A DNA stretch of 6,279 nucleotides, from assembly GCA_029945495.1 (NCBI GenBank), contig JAQSCR010000668.1:1-6279 (forward strand), in the 5' to 3' direction. Position numbers and translations under genes: made by a program. The DNA comes from Pseudolabrys sp. (GTDB taxonomy: Bacteria > Pseudomonadota > Alphaproteobacteria > Rhizobiales > Xanthobacteraceae). A model generated the notes under the pieces. It did no database searches. It worked only from the letters and a program-made list of their open reading frames with translations, and was not told where the DNA came from. This document shows positions 1 to 5,785 of this stretch, piece by piece (position 1 is the stretch's first letter; each line of letters starts with the position of its first letter).

Positions 1-1309
1 CGGCCAGAACGTTCGCTCCCAAGGCCTCGACCGCCGCCTGTGCGTGTCGGTAAAGGGTCAGGTTCAGGTAAACCCCATCAAAGGCATACTTCGGCAAGGG
101 CAGCCGGTGTTGGTCGGCCATCGCCCCGAGCGTCTTCATGCCCAAGCCCCGCCCCTCAACCAGCTTCGTGCCGCCAAAGACATACTGCAGCTTCGGGTTT
201 CGGTTGAGCATCGGGGCATTGAACGCCTGCAATTGCTCCAGCGTGATGGGAGGCAACGGCGCGCCCGGGCTCTTCACGGTGATGGTGTCTGCCGTTACGA
301 CGAGATGACAGGTCGCTCCCGTGATATCGTAGTCCCGGTGGACCAGCGCGTTGATCACCGCTTCGCGCACGGACTCGAAAGGCAGGGCGGCCTTCTCCGT
401 GCGTTCCATATGACTGCGGTCGATTACGGTGCGGAGCTTGTCACTCTTCAGCCAGGCTTGCACGGCATCGGGGATCAGGATCATCGGACCGTCAAAATCC
501 AAAATCTCATGCTCGCCATCCGGGTATTCAATGGTGCCGTTCAGCCCGGCCTGCGGCAGCACATCCCTGGGAGCCTGGCCGAAGAGCACCACCGCCAAAC
601 CGGTTGGCACCAGCCTGCGCCCTTTCCGGCTCAGAAATCCCTGCAATTCGAGGCGGCGGTTGAAGGCGACAGAGCCCACCGGCTCCTTGAGTTTTGCCCG
701 GACCCGATAGCGCTGCAACGCCTCGACCGACAAATCATCCAGTGTCACACCCGCCTGCGCGGCCTCCAGGCTCGAAAGCGGCGAGGTTTTCGGTGCCTTG
801 CCTTGCTTCGCCTCGGCGGCTCGCTCCCGGGCCTGCCCGATGAATTTCTTGTTTGCATGCTGGATTTGCTCCTGCAGATCGCGGTCAAACATCCGGACGG
901 TCACGCCATTATCCTGCAGGTGCTTGATGCCTTTCCGGTCAACGGATGGATCGGGATCCTCGATGCCCACCCACACCTCCTTGATCCGCGCCAGCACGAT
1001 CCGCTCGGCACAACTGAGTTTCGGATGCTTGCGAGCACCGGGTGCGCATGGCTCCAGCGTGGCAAACAGGACCGAACCATCCAGCCGTTCATTGGGGCGT
1101 TTGCGTTCCAGCAGGGTGTATTCCGCATGATCGCCATGGCGCAACTCGCCCCGGTGGGCGGTATCGACCGTGCCATCTGGTTTTACGAGCACCGCCCCGA
1201 CTAGCGGACTGGCCTTGCCGTCGGCCCGGGGCTCGTTGACCGACTTGTTCATCACCGCGACGGCCAGTTCCATCATCTTGCGCGGGTCAAACTTTGGCTT
1301 GGCGGGCAT
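1..1309 (-). CDS. RibD-type deaminase fused to RecG-like GHKL ATPase module (3' end outside window)
   Basis: The frame is open from ATG 1309 to the window edge (436 residues, no stop seen); an in-frame TAA at 1327-1325 limits the start. Residues about 8-150 look like the zinc deaminase domain of RibD: SPLVGAVLV (about 34-42), H61-A62-E63, P87-C88 with second zinc cysteine C100, then VGIEDPDPSV as in RibD (VGxxDPNPxV). Zinc ligands would be H61, C88 and C100, with E63 as the proton shuttle. The C-x11-C spacing is longer than in typical RibD. Residues about 200-290 resemble the segment following AlbA_2 in RecG-like regulators. Residues about 310-420 match their GHKL-type ATPase region: VREAVINALVHRDY (N-box E316, N320), SPG at 347-349 and GRGLG at 386-390. 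The usual AlbA_2 nucleic-acid-binding domain seems replaced by the deaminase. The substrate is unknown, and no reductase half of RibD is present, so riboflavin synthesis is unlikely. It is probably an effector or regulator of the defence locus. Confidence 0.88.
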   Translation of the reverse strand, partial: MPAKPKFDPRKMMELAVAVMNKSVNEPRADGKASPLVGAVLVKPDGTVDTAHRGELRHGDHAEYTLLERKRPNERLDGSVLFATLEPCAPGARKHPKLSCAERIVLARIKEVWVGIEDPDPSVDRKGIKHLQDNGVTVRMFDRDLQEQIQHANKKFIGQARERAAEAKQGKAPKTSPLSSLEAAQAGVTLDDLSVEALQRYRVRAKLKEPVGSVAFNRRLELQGFLSRKGRRLVPTGLAVVLFGQAPRDVLPQAGLNGTIEYPDGEHEILDFDGPMILIPDAVQAWLKSDKLRTVIDRSHMERTEKAALPFESVREAVINALVHRDYDITGATCHLVVTADTITVKSPGAPLPPITLEQLQAFNAPMLNRNPKLQYVFGGTKLVEGRGLGMKTLGAMADQHRLPLPKYAFDGVYLNLTLYRHAQAAVEALGANVLA

Positions 1310-1330
1310 TGAGATGGAAGTTCGTTATGC

Positions 1331-1386
1331 AGCCGACCGGCCGGCTGATGAATAATGTGCGAGGCTGCCCGGCATGCCGGCCGGCT
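1331..1386. repeat. GC-rich imperfect inverted repeat
   Basis: The arms at 1331-1341 and 1376-1386 are complementary at 10 of 11 positions with a 34-base loop. A perfect 12-base palindrome, CCGGCATGCCGG, sits at 1369-1380 and partly overlaps the second arm. The element lies just upstream of the deaminase gene start on the minus strand. There is no T-run, so it is not an obvious intrinsic terminator. It could be an operator, an RNA structure or a recombination scar; the role is unknown. Confidence 0.35.
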
Positions 1387-1532
1387 TCAAGGTCGTCCTT
1401 GTGCTCATTCTCGCCCTCGGGATCGTCGTCAGCTTCGCCTGCTTTATCGCCAGGGTCATCATCATGCTGTTCATGTTGCTGCTCACGCCGGTAATGTTGC
1501 CCTCGGCATTGGCAGGGCGGCGGCTTCGATGA
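1374..1532 (+). CDS. possible 52-residue membrane peptide, antisense to the operon
   Basis: This is a small ORF in the spacer between the TIR and deaminase genes, the only plus-strand candidate I would keep. It starts with ATG 9 bases after a GAGG (1361-1364). The product has a short polar start with K6, a hydrophobic run at about 7-26, R27, a second hydrophobic run at about 28-43, and a basic end (RRLR). That is the layout of a one- or two-helix membrane peptide, as seen in small toxins or small regulatory membrane proteins. No family is recognised. Doubts: it opposes all other genes, and acid-rich coding on the minus strand would give a hydrophobic mirror frame by chance. Third-position GC cannot decide, because the competing minus frame that opens at 1576 shares the same third positions. 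Confidence 0.28.
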   Translation: MPAGFKVVLVLILALGIVVSFACFIARVIIMLFMLLLTPVMLPSALAGRRLR

Positions 1533-1551
1533 TGAATTTGTGGTGGCTCAT
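1483..1551 (-). pseudogene. 22-codon orphan start coupled to the TIR stop, possibly a decayed gene
   Basis: The TIR gene ends CCA-TGA, and the ATG inside that ATGA (1551-1549) opens a 22-codon frame beginning MSHHKFIIEAAALP and stopping at 1483. Every upstream junction from hsdS to TIR uses the same ATGA coupling, so this looks like the preserved start of a further operon gene whose body has been lost or frameshifted. One base change near codon 14 would join it to an open minus frame running to 1325, and another to an acid-rich frame ending at 1287 inside the deaminase gene. Neither joined product is recognisable. The ATGA could be coincidence. Confidence 0.25.
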
Positions 1552-2399
1552 GGCCGCTTTCCCGATGTGGACACACCCGTAATCACTGCGTTTGCAGACG
1601 CTCCAAGGGCGTTAACCAGCAGCTTTATGTCATGATCCCAGTAGTCCCGTCTGACCTCTATAGCTTGGAGGTGAAGCAATGATCGAATAGACAACGGTAG
1701 AGCATTAGCCGGAGGCAATTTCCCACCCTTCACTAGAAGGGGAATCACCTTTTGCCCACTCTTCAGTGCTGCTTCGAGCTCACGCCGCACCCAATCAGAT
1801 TCGTTATCTATTCGCCGCAGTCCCCATTCTTCTGCACTGAGCCAGTTGGGGCCAATAATCACGATCACGGTTAAAGAGGTCTTCAGGCTGCTCTCAATCT
1901 CAGATGGCCAGTGAGCCCCCGCTGGAATCGAGGACAAGTCCATAAAGACGGATCCTGCCCCAAAGGCCTTTAGCAAGGTGTCACGAACCAATAGCGCCTC
2001 GGCACTGGCGTCATCACGACGGTAGTTGATGAAAATGGAAGGCGTTACTGCTTTCACGGGGGCTATAGCGCCGCCGACGAGCCGGGCTACGATCTGCCGG
2101 CATCGTTGCTCCAATGTCGTAATCTCAGCCGTCGGCTTGTTTTCAGGAAACAGGGCATAGTCAACAAGAGCCGTCAGAAGCTGCCCAACCATCGGATCGG
2201 GCTCCAACTTCCAGAACGTCCGAAGCTTGTTTGCTTTGGATGTCCCATTCGTGACGTAGCAGTCCGAGTGAATATCTACGCCGACAACCTCATGAACAAA
2301 TTCACCAAATGTTCGGTCACTGAAGTCGAGCACGTAGCCTCCCGACATTTTAAGAAATATTTCCAGCGGCTTTCGCTCGACGGTGGTGAGTGAACTCAT
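1548..2399 (-). CDS. TIR-domain defence protein with conflict-type N-terminal module
   Basis: This is a 283-residue protein. Residues 1-85 include SGGYVLDFSDRTFGEF, then NGTSKANKLRTFW, a pattern found at the N-terminus of several anti-phage proteins. I recall it as an AbiJ-NTD3-like module, but the name is from memory. Residues about 120-265 form a bacterial TIR domain: SIFINYRRDD (first strand and loop), SVFMDLSSIPAG, VIVIIGPNWLS, and SDWVRRELEAAL. E207, in the W-x3-E of the last motif, is the likely catalytic glutamate of NAD+-cleaving TIRs. A cytoplasmic effector that depletes NAD+ or makes a cyclic ADP-ribose-type signal is the family expectation. The ATG overlaps the preceding mini-ORF stop (ATGA) and follows a strong purine-rich ribosome site, so this start is well supported. 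No transmembrane segment or STING/SLOG sensor is seen, so activation presumably comes through the N-terminal module or a partner. Confidence 0.9.
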   Translation of the reverse strand: MSSLTTVERKPLEIFLKMSGGYVLDFSDRTFGEFVHEVVGVDIHSDCYVTNGTSKANKLRTFWKLEPDPMVGQLLTALVDYALFPENKPTAEITTLEQRCRQIVARLVGGAIAPVKAVTPSIFINYRRDDASAEALLVRDTLLKAFGAGSVFMDLSSIPAGAHWPSEIESSLKTSLTVIVIIGPNWLSAEEWGLRRIDNESDWVRRELEAALKSGQKVIPLLVKGGKLPPANALPLSIRSLLHLQAIEVRRDYWDHDIKLLVNALGASANAVITGVSTSGKRP

Positions 2400-2506
2400 G
2401 CTCCCCCCTTCTTTTCAACGGTCGCCACGCTCAACTCCCCGCTCAGCAGCTTCGGCAGCAGCGTATCGTGTAGAATGGCGAGGGTGCGGGATCGCTGGTG
2501 AATCAT
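2396..2506 (-). CDS. 36-codon mini-ORF encoding a second HsdS C-terminal tail
   Basis: This short ORF lies between the zinc-ribbon and TIR genes and begins MIHQRSRTLA. Its residues 5-25 match the C-terminal tail of the HsdS encoded here (residues 377-397) at 18 of 21 positions, including the shared DTLLPKLLSGEL. It then ends in an unrelated lysine/glycine-rich stretch. It has its own GGAGG 7 bases before the ATG, overlaps the stop of the upstream gene by ATGA, and its stop overlaps the TIR start by ATGA. It is therefore very probably translated. It may be only a recombination scar that preserves translational coupling to TIR. Alternatively it may be a functional helical peptide able to contact HsdM or HsdS, since this tail lies in the second conserved region of HsdS. 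It is far too short to be a specificity subunit. Confidence 0.7.
   Translation of the reverse strand: MIHQRSRTLAILHDTLLPKLLSGELSVATVEKKGGA
2401..2410 (-). promoter_or_regulatory. strong ribosome binding site for the TIR gene
   Basis: On the minus strand AAGGGGGGAG lies one base before the TIR ATG, inside the last codons of the mini-ORF. The core GGGG is about 4 bases from the start codon. Together with the ATGA overlap this fixes the TIR start and suggests the mini-ORF serves as its leader. Confidence 0.7.
2432..2492 (-). repeat. direct repeat, copy 2 of the hsdS 3' end
   Basis: This 61-base segment aligns without gaps to 4598-4658 at an offset of 2166, with about 51 of 61 bases the same by hand count. 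It includes an identical 17-base run, TGGCGAGGGTGCGGGAT on the plus strand (2476-2492). Similarity stops abruptly after 2492. The two copies bracket the Abi-like and zinc-ribbon genes almost exactly. Confidence 0.85.
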
Positions 2507-3459
2507 GGTTTCGCCTCCAATGAGCGGAACAATTCTGCTCCGAGCACCTGTAGGCGGGAAACTAGCTCACGGACTTCGGGCGCACTGAGGGAGATTTTTC
2601 GTCCGAGCAGTGCAGGTGAATCTCCAGTTGCCGACAAATAGTCCTCGTCTACTACGCCCATTTTATGGGCGAGCAAATGGCGTTTTTGGAAAGCACGTAG
2701 CACGTGTGCCCAATCCGAGGGATCAGCCACTGCGGCGAAATCCACACCAAACTGCATACGCACGCGATCACGAGCGGCCACGATGTTTTGAAATCGTATT
2801 TCGGCAGCGCTTTCCGGATTTGCAGCCTTCGAGGCAAACACGCGGCAAGTTTCTCGACCGAAGCCATCGAATGCTGATACGCAGTCTTCAATTGCGTTCT
2901 CGATGAGGGCGCTCGCGAGTGCTGGCTCCTGCGTTTCAGCGACGCCAAGGAGTTTTTCGACGAGCTCCAAATTCTTTGCAAGGATCTGCCGTGAGTTGTG
3001 GATTCCACAGTCAGGGCAGAAGCCGAACACGCCATAGATCATGTATCGCAGGGTGCATTGATCGCACACTACCTCGGTTTCTAGCTTCTTCTCCCGGTAG
3101 TGCCGAATGGGCGTCGGTTGGCCAGTCACCTTCATGCTGATACCGATGCCGAATCCGCCACGGGGTTGATGATTAAACTCGAGCGCCTTCATGTCCTTCA
3201 GCAACGCACCCGTAAGCTGGTTGAGGACAACTGACTTCGCATACTCTATCTGAGCCTTCGTGAAGAAATGATTGGGTGCCTCGGTGTGTCCGCAATATGG
3301 GCAATGGCACGGGAGATTCTCTCCCTTCAGTCCTGTGCCCAATTGAATTTTAAAATAACTCTCGCATTTGGGCTCCGGGCACTCGCGTCCGATCAGACCA
3401 TCGGAGTCAGATGGCATCAGAACGCTTATTTGGTTACCAAGCCGACGCAGGTGATTCAT
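2503..3459 (-). CDS. zinc-ribbon protein with C-terminal HEPN-like domain
   Basis: This is a 318-residue protein, family not named. The N-terminal half carries two candidate zinc sites. The first has C27-x4-C32 with C51-x-C53-x2-C56. The second has C132-x2-C135 with C148-x2-C151, a classic two-knuckle ribbon. Residues about 160-315 are helical and end in a HEPN-like unit: FQKRHLLAHKMGVVDEDYL gives R260-x4-H265, the R-x4-6-H active-site pattern of HEPN ribonucleases, followed by the GxVDxxY typical of RiboL-PSP/MAE-type HEPNs. An RNA-cleaving or RNA-binding effector with zinc-ribbon nucleic-acid recognition is the likely role (inference). The ATG overlaps the upstream stop by ATGA and has no clear ribosome site, implying coupled translation with the Abi-like gene. 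It is lower in GC than hsdS. No membrane segment or signal peptide is seen. Confidence 0.85.
   Translation of the reverse strand: MNHLRRLGNQISVLMPSDSDGLIGRECPEPKCESYFKIQLGTGLKGENLPCHCPYCGHTEAPNHFFTKAQIEYAKSVVLNQLTGALLKDMKALEFNHQPRGGFGIGISMKVTGQPTPIRHYREKKLETEVVCDQCTLRYMIYGVFGFCPDCGIHNSRQILAKNLELVEKLLGVAETQEPALASALIENAIEDCVSAFDGFGRETCRVFASKAANPESAAEIRFQNIVAARDRVRMQFGVDFAAVADPSDWAHVLRAFQKRHLLAHKMGVVDEDYLSATGDSPALLGRKISLSAPEVRELVSRLQVLGAELFRSLEAKP
2514..2518 (-). promoter_or_regulatory. ribosome binding site for the HsdS-tail mini-ORF
   Basis: GGAGG on the minus strand lies 7 bases before the mini-ORF ATG at 2506, inside the last codons of the zinc-ribbon gene. It is a consensus-strength site at ideal spacing, whereas the Abi-like and zinc-ribbon genes have no visible one. 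It argues that the mini-ORF is translated. Confidence 0.7.
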
Positions 3460-4571
3460 ATTTGGTTAGCGTCAGCGGGTGCATTTACTTTCAACCAAGT
3501 CAGAAGCCGTTCGGATGCGTCCGATATTTTGTCCGGGGCGATTCCCTCTTTGCTCAAGACGCGACGGAATCCGATTTTCATGCGAGCCTGAAGATTTTCA
3601 CGGCTCTGCCAATCGACTCCACTGTTTGATTCGGCAGTCGCTAGCAGAGAATTGAGCAGTTCAGCATTCGGAGCGGTGCTGATTGACTCACTGACTATGA
3701 AGGACCGGAGGCCATCGCGGAGATTCGTAAAAACTCCTGAATAGTCTCCAACACCCACGCCCGCGGGAGGCGCTGGGTGAGTGCTCGGTTCGGTAGGCGT
3801 TGGCGGCGTCTCGCCCGACTCAATAGGTTGCTCAGCCTCGTCATCCACAACCTCTTCACGCGCCTCCGGAGCTTCGGTCAACACTCCCAAAAAAGCTGTG
3901 CGATCTATGCCATAAAGTAACCGGCTTGGTTCGATACGAAGCTCGATGGCTTCTTCTCTTCCGCCAACTGTCAACGATACAACCAAGACTGGTCCAGCGC
4001 CATCCAGATCAACTTCCGCTTCGATACCGACTGAACGGTCAATCCGGTCGCAGAGATGCTTGAATCGCTCGTATGGTTCGCGAGTAAACACAAGGTTGGG
4101 CTGCTTTCCCTCAAGGGCGTTCAGCAGCAGTCCGACTATGGCGTCACCCGTGTGCAAAAACGAACGAGCGTGATCCTCTTCGATGACATCGAGGAAGCCG
4201 TCTTTGCCGTGCGCTACAGGTCCGTTCTCATTTCGCATCTCGCTTAAAGCGTCGGAGAGTTTGTTAAACGCCGACAGAATCTTATCAAGCTTACTGGCAC
4301 CGCGGGAATTTTGTAAACCTAGTGATTTTAAGGCCGCGCCAAGTAACTGTGTAGAGGTCGGGTCCGAAGTTGGAAGGGGTTCCCCAAATTCACCCAAGAT
4401 CGTGATGCAAACGCATTCTATAAATGACTTCACATGCTCAACAACTCCGTGCCCGTCACCAGCGATGCAGTTGGAAATTGCCTCATGATACTTCGCTAGA
4501 GCGGGTGCCTGCGGCCAACGTTCGCTTGCGCGACGATAGTTCGGAAGCGGAAGCGTAGCGTTGAGGTTCAT
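3456..4571 (-). CDS. Abi_C/HEPN-like abortive infection protein with HsdR-tail-like C-terminal module
   Basis: This is a 371-residue protein. Residues about 20-155 resemble the abortive infection Abi_C family. The key segment is MRNENGPVAHGKDG, where R113-N114 and H121-G122 correspond to the family RN...HG, a HEPN-type ribonuclease signature. The R-to-H spacing (7 intervening residues) is one longer than usual. Residues about 165-235 look like a beta-rich domain. Residues about 236-275 form an acidic, then proline/threonine-rich linker. Residues about 278-365 are helical and resemble the C-terminal DUF3387 region of type I HsdR: VDWQSRENLQARMKI, then RRVLSKEGIAPDK, against the HsdR pattern DWTVRESVRAxxRxxVKRxLxxxGYPPDK. 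In HsdR the C-terminus is thought to bind the methyltransferase core. The start overlaps the hsdS stop by ATGA with no clear ribosome site, so it should be made together with HsdS. It is probably a toxic effector tethered to the RM complex (inference). Confidence 0.85.
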   Translation of the reverse strand: MNLNATLPLPNYRRASERWPQAPALAKYHEAISNCIAGDGHGVVEHVKSFIECVCITILGEFGEPLPTSDPTSTQLLGAALKSLGLQNSRGASKLDKILSAFNKLSDALSEMRNENGPVAHGKDGFLDVIEEDHARSFLHTGDAIVGLLLNALEGKQPNLVFTREPYERFKHLCDRIDRSVGIEAEVDLDGAGPVLVVSLTVGGREEAIELRIEPSRLLYGIDRTAFLGVLTEAPEAREEVVDDEAEQPIESGETPPTPTEPSTHPAPPAGVGVGDYSGVFTNLRDGLRSFIVSESISTAPNAELLNSLLATAESNSGVDWQSRENLQARMKIGFRRVLSKEGIAPDKISDASERLLTWLKVNAPADANQI

Positions 4572-5785
4572 GCGCTAGGTGAAGCTGGCGCGGCGCGCAA
4601 TTCTCCACTCAGCAACTTCGGCAGTAGCGTGTCGCGCAGGGTGGCGAGGGTGCGGGATTGAGTGCGGTTGGCTTCGGCTTGTTCAAAGAGCGGCGCGCAG
4701 GTGCGGTGGAAGGCTTCTAAAATCTTTGGCTCGTTTGGCACCGCGACTTTCATATTACCAATGATTTCTGGCCGCACAGCGGGATAGGCTCCGCCATCGG
4801 CCATCTGGCCGAGGTGGTCAGAGACTTCGGGCTGAGTCATCGCAGCATGAACGAATGACCACGGAGCTTTTGTCGGCGTGAGAACGGCGAAGCCTGTGGA
4901 GGCGACACGATTCTTCGGTGGGTTCAGCGCGAGGAAATAGGAGCCTCGGTCAGGGCGGACGGTAGAAAGGACGGTGTCCCCATGCCGTAAGCGGCGGCGT
5001 GCTCGGCTCGGTTCTTCGCCGCGAGTGTAGGTGTCAATGTTCGCAATGTTGCCGCGACTCACTTCCGAAATTTCGATGTATTCTAGTGTCTCCAAGTCAT
5101 CGTCCTTGCCGAGCGTCCATGCGTTCATGGCGCAGACTTCGTCGATGGCGATGTGACGCCAGCCGACCGGGAGTTTCCCGTATTCCCCTTCCTCGAAGTG
5201 CTCAGGGAAGAGGGCGGCGGTGGCTGGGTCGAGCCCAGCTGGGGGCACGCCGTCGAGTTTGGCGCGGACGGGGTCGAAATCCACGAACCAGCTCTGGAAC
5301 AGCGCCCGCGCCATCGCCTCCAACGTCGCGTTCATTCGCCGGCTCAACTCGATCTTGTCGTCCAGGGCCCCAAGCACCGCCGCGATGGCTTTTTGCTCGG
5401 TGCTGGGTGGGACGTCGAGATCTCTCACATACACAGCCGACCGAGTCGTTGACGGGATTGGGGAACCCTCATCAATTTCCCCCAGTTTATGATACGTGAT
5501 GGCGTAGTAGAGCCACCGCATGTCGAGTTCGGTCTTTGGGACGACGTAATATGCCGTGTCGATGACGAAGAAAGGTTCGTGGCAAAACTGGATGCCGCGG
5601 TAAGCGCCCTTGCGTCCGAGAATGACACCTGGTCCGGGAGCGAGTGACTGCTCCGTCCATCCGATCGGCCCATTACTCCCGAAGACACGAAACTTGCCGT
5701 GCGTCTTGTCATAGTCGCGCAGCGCTTTGCCATACTCGAGCGAGATTTCCTCACCCCACGTGCTTGCTCTCCATTCACGCGCCAT
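4568..5785 (-). CDS. hsdS: type I restriction enzyme specificity subunit HsdS
   Basis: This is a 405-residue protein of normal length for a two-domain HsdS. Target-recognition domain 1 spans about 5-125 (GSNGPIGWTEQS, GRKGAYRG, then RDLDVPPSTEQKAIA). The central conserved coiled coil is at about 126-175 (AVLGALDDKIELSRRMN, ALFQSWFVDFDPV). Target-recognition domain 2 is at about 205-350. The distal conserved helix, about 352-397, ends DTLLPKLLSGEL. It sets the bipartite DNA sequence methylated by the M2S complex and cut when HsdR is present. The two recognition domains are unlike each other, so the target should be asymmetric. The start lies inside the hsdM end (11-base overlap) behind a ribosome site. 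The stop overlaps the next gene by ATGA. The 3' end has a diverged second copy at 2432-2492. Confidence 0.97.
   Translation of the reverse strand: MAREWRASTWGEEISLEYGKALRDYDKTHGKFRVFGSNGPIGWTEQSLAPGPGVILGRKGAYRGIQFCHEPFFVIDTAYYVVPKTELDMRWLYYAITYHKLGEIDEGSPIPSTTRSAVYVRDLDVPPSTEQKAIAAVLGALDDKIELSRRMNATLEAMARALFQSWFVDFDPVRAKLDGVPPAGLDPATAALFPEHFEEGEYGKLPVGWRHIAIDEVCAMNAWTLGKDDDLETLEYIEISEVSRGNIANIDTYTRGEEPSRARRRLRHGDTVLSTVRPDRGSYFLALNPPKNRVASTGFAVLTPTKAPWSFVHAAMTQPEVSDHLGQMADGGAYPAVRPEIIGNMKVAVPNEPKILEAFHRTCAPLFEQAEANRTQSRTLATLRDTLLPKLLSGELRAAPASPSA
4598..4658 (-). repeat. direct repeat, copy 1 within the hsdS 3' end
   Basis: This is the partner of 2432-2492 and encodes the conserved C-terminal helix of HsdS. 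The copies are about 2.2 kb apart and share a 17-base identical run (4642-4658). Substitutions are mostly at third codon positions, so both copies seem to have evolved as coding sequence. Confidence 0.85.

Noticed and set aside
44..1204. Long plus-strand open frame of 386 codons
   Set aside because: It is the in-register mirror of the minus-strand deaminase-ATPase gene. The minus frame carries HAE/PC...C and NALVHRDY motifs, while the plus product is low in recognisable content and rich in Arg, His and Gln.
1..1309. Deaminase domain as a genuine riboflavin biosynthesis RibD
   Set aside because: The reductase half of RibD is absent and is replaced by a RecG-like ATPase region, and the context is defence rather than riboflavin synthesis.
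1331..1386. Inverted repeat as a rho-independent terminator
   Set aside because: There is no T-run on either side and the loop is 34 bases. It is listed only as an inverted repeat.
1310..1400. Sigma-70 promoter for the deaminase gene
   Set aside because: A TTGAAG and a CATTAT occur on the minus strand but are 27 bases apart, too far for a standard promoter.
1325..1576. Minus-strand 83-codon frame over the spacer
   Set aside because: The product is a Met/Thr/Ser/Arg-rich string with no domain, its start lies inside the TIR coding region, and it has no ribosome site. At most part of it belongs to a decayed gene.
2652..3035. Minus-strand 127-codon frame inside the zinc-ribbon gene
   Set aside because: It is an alternative frame fully inside a gene with clear zinc and HEPN motifs, and shows no motif of its own.
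4999..5499. Plus-strand 166-codon frame opposite hsdS
   Set aside because: It is an arginine-rich shadow of the GC-rich hsdS gene, which is certain.
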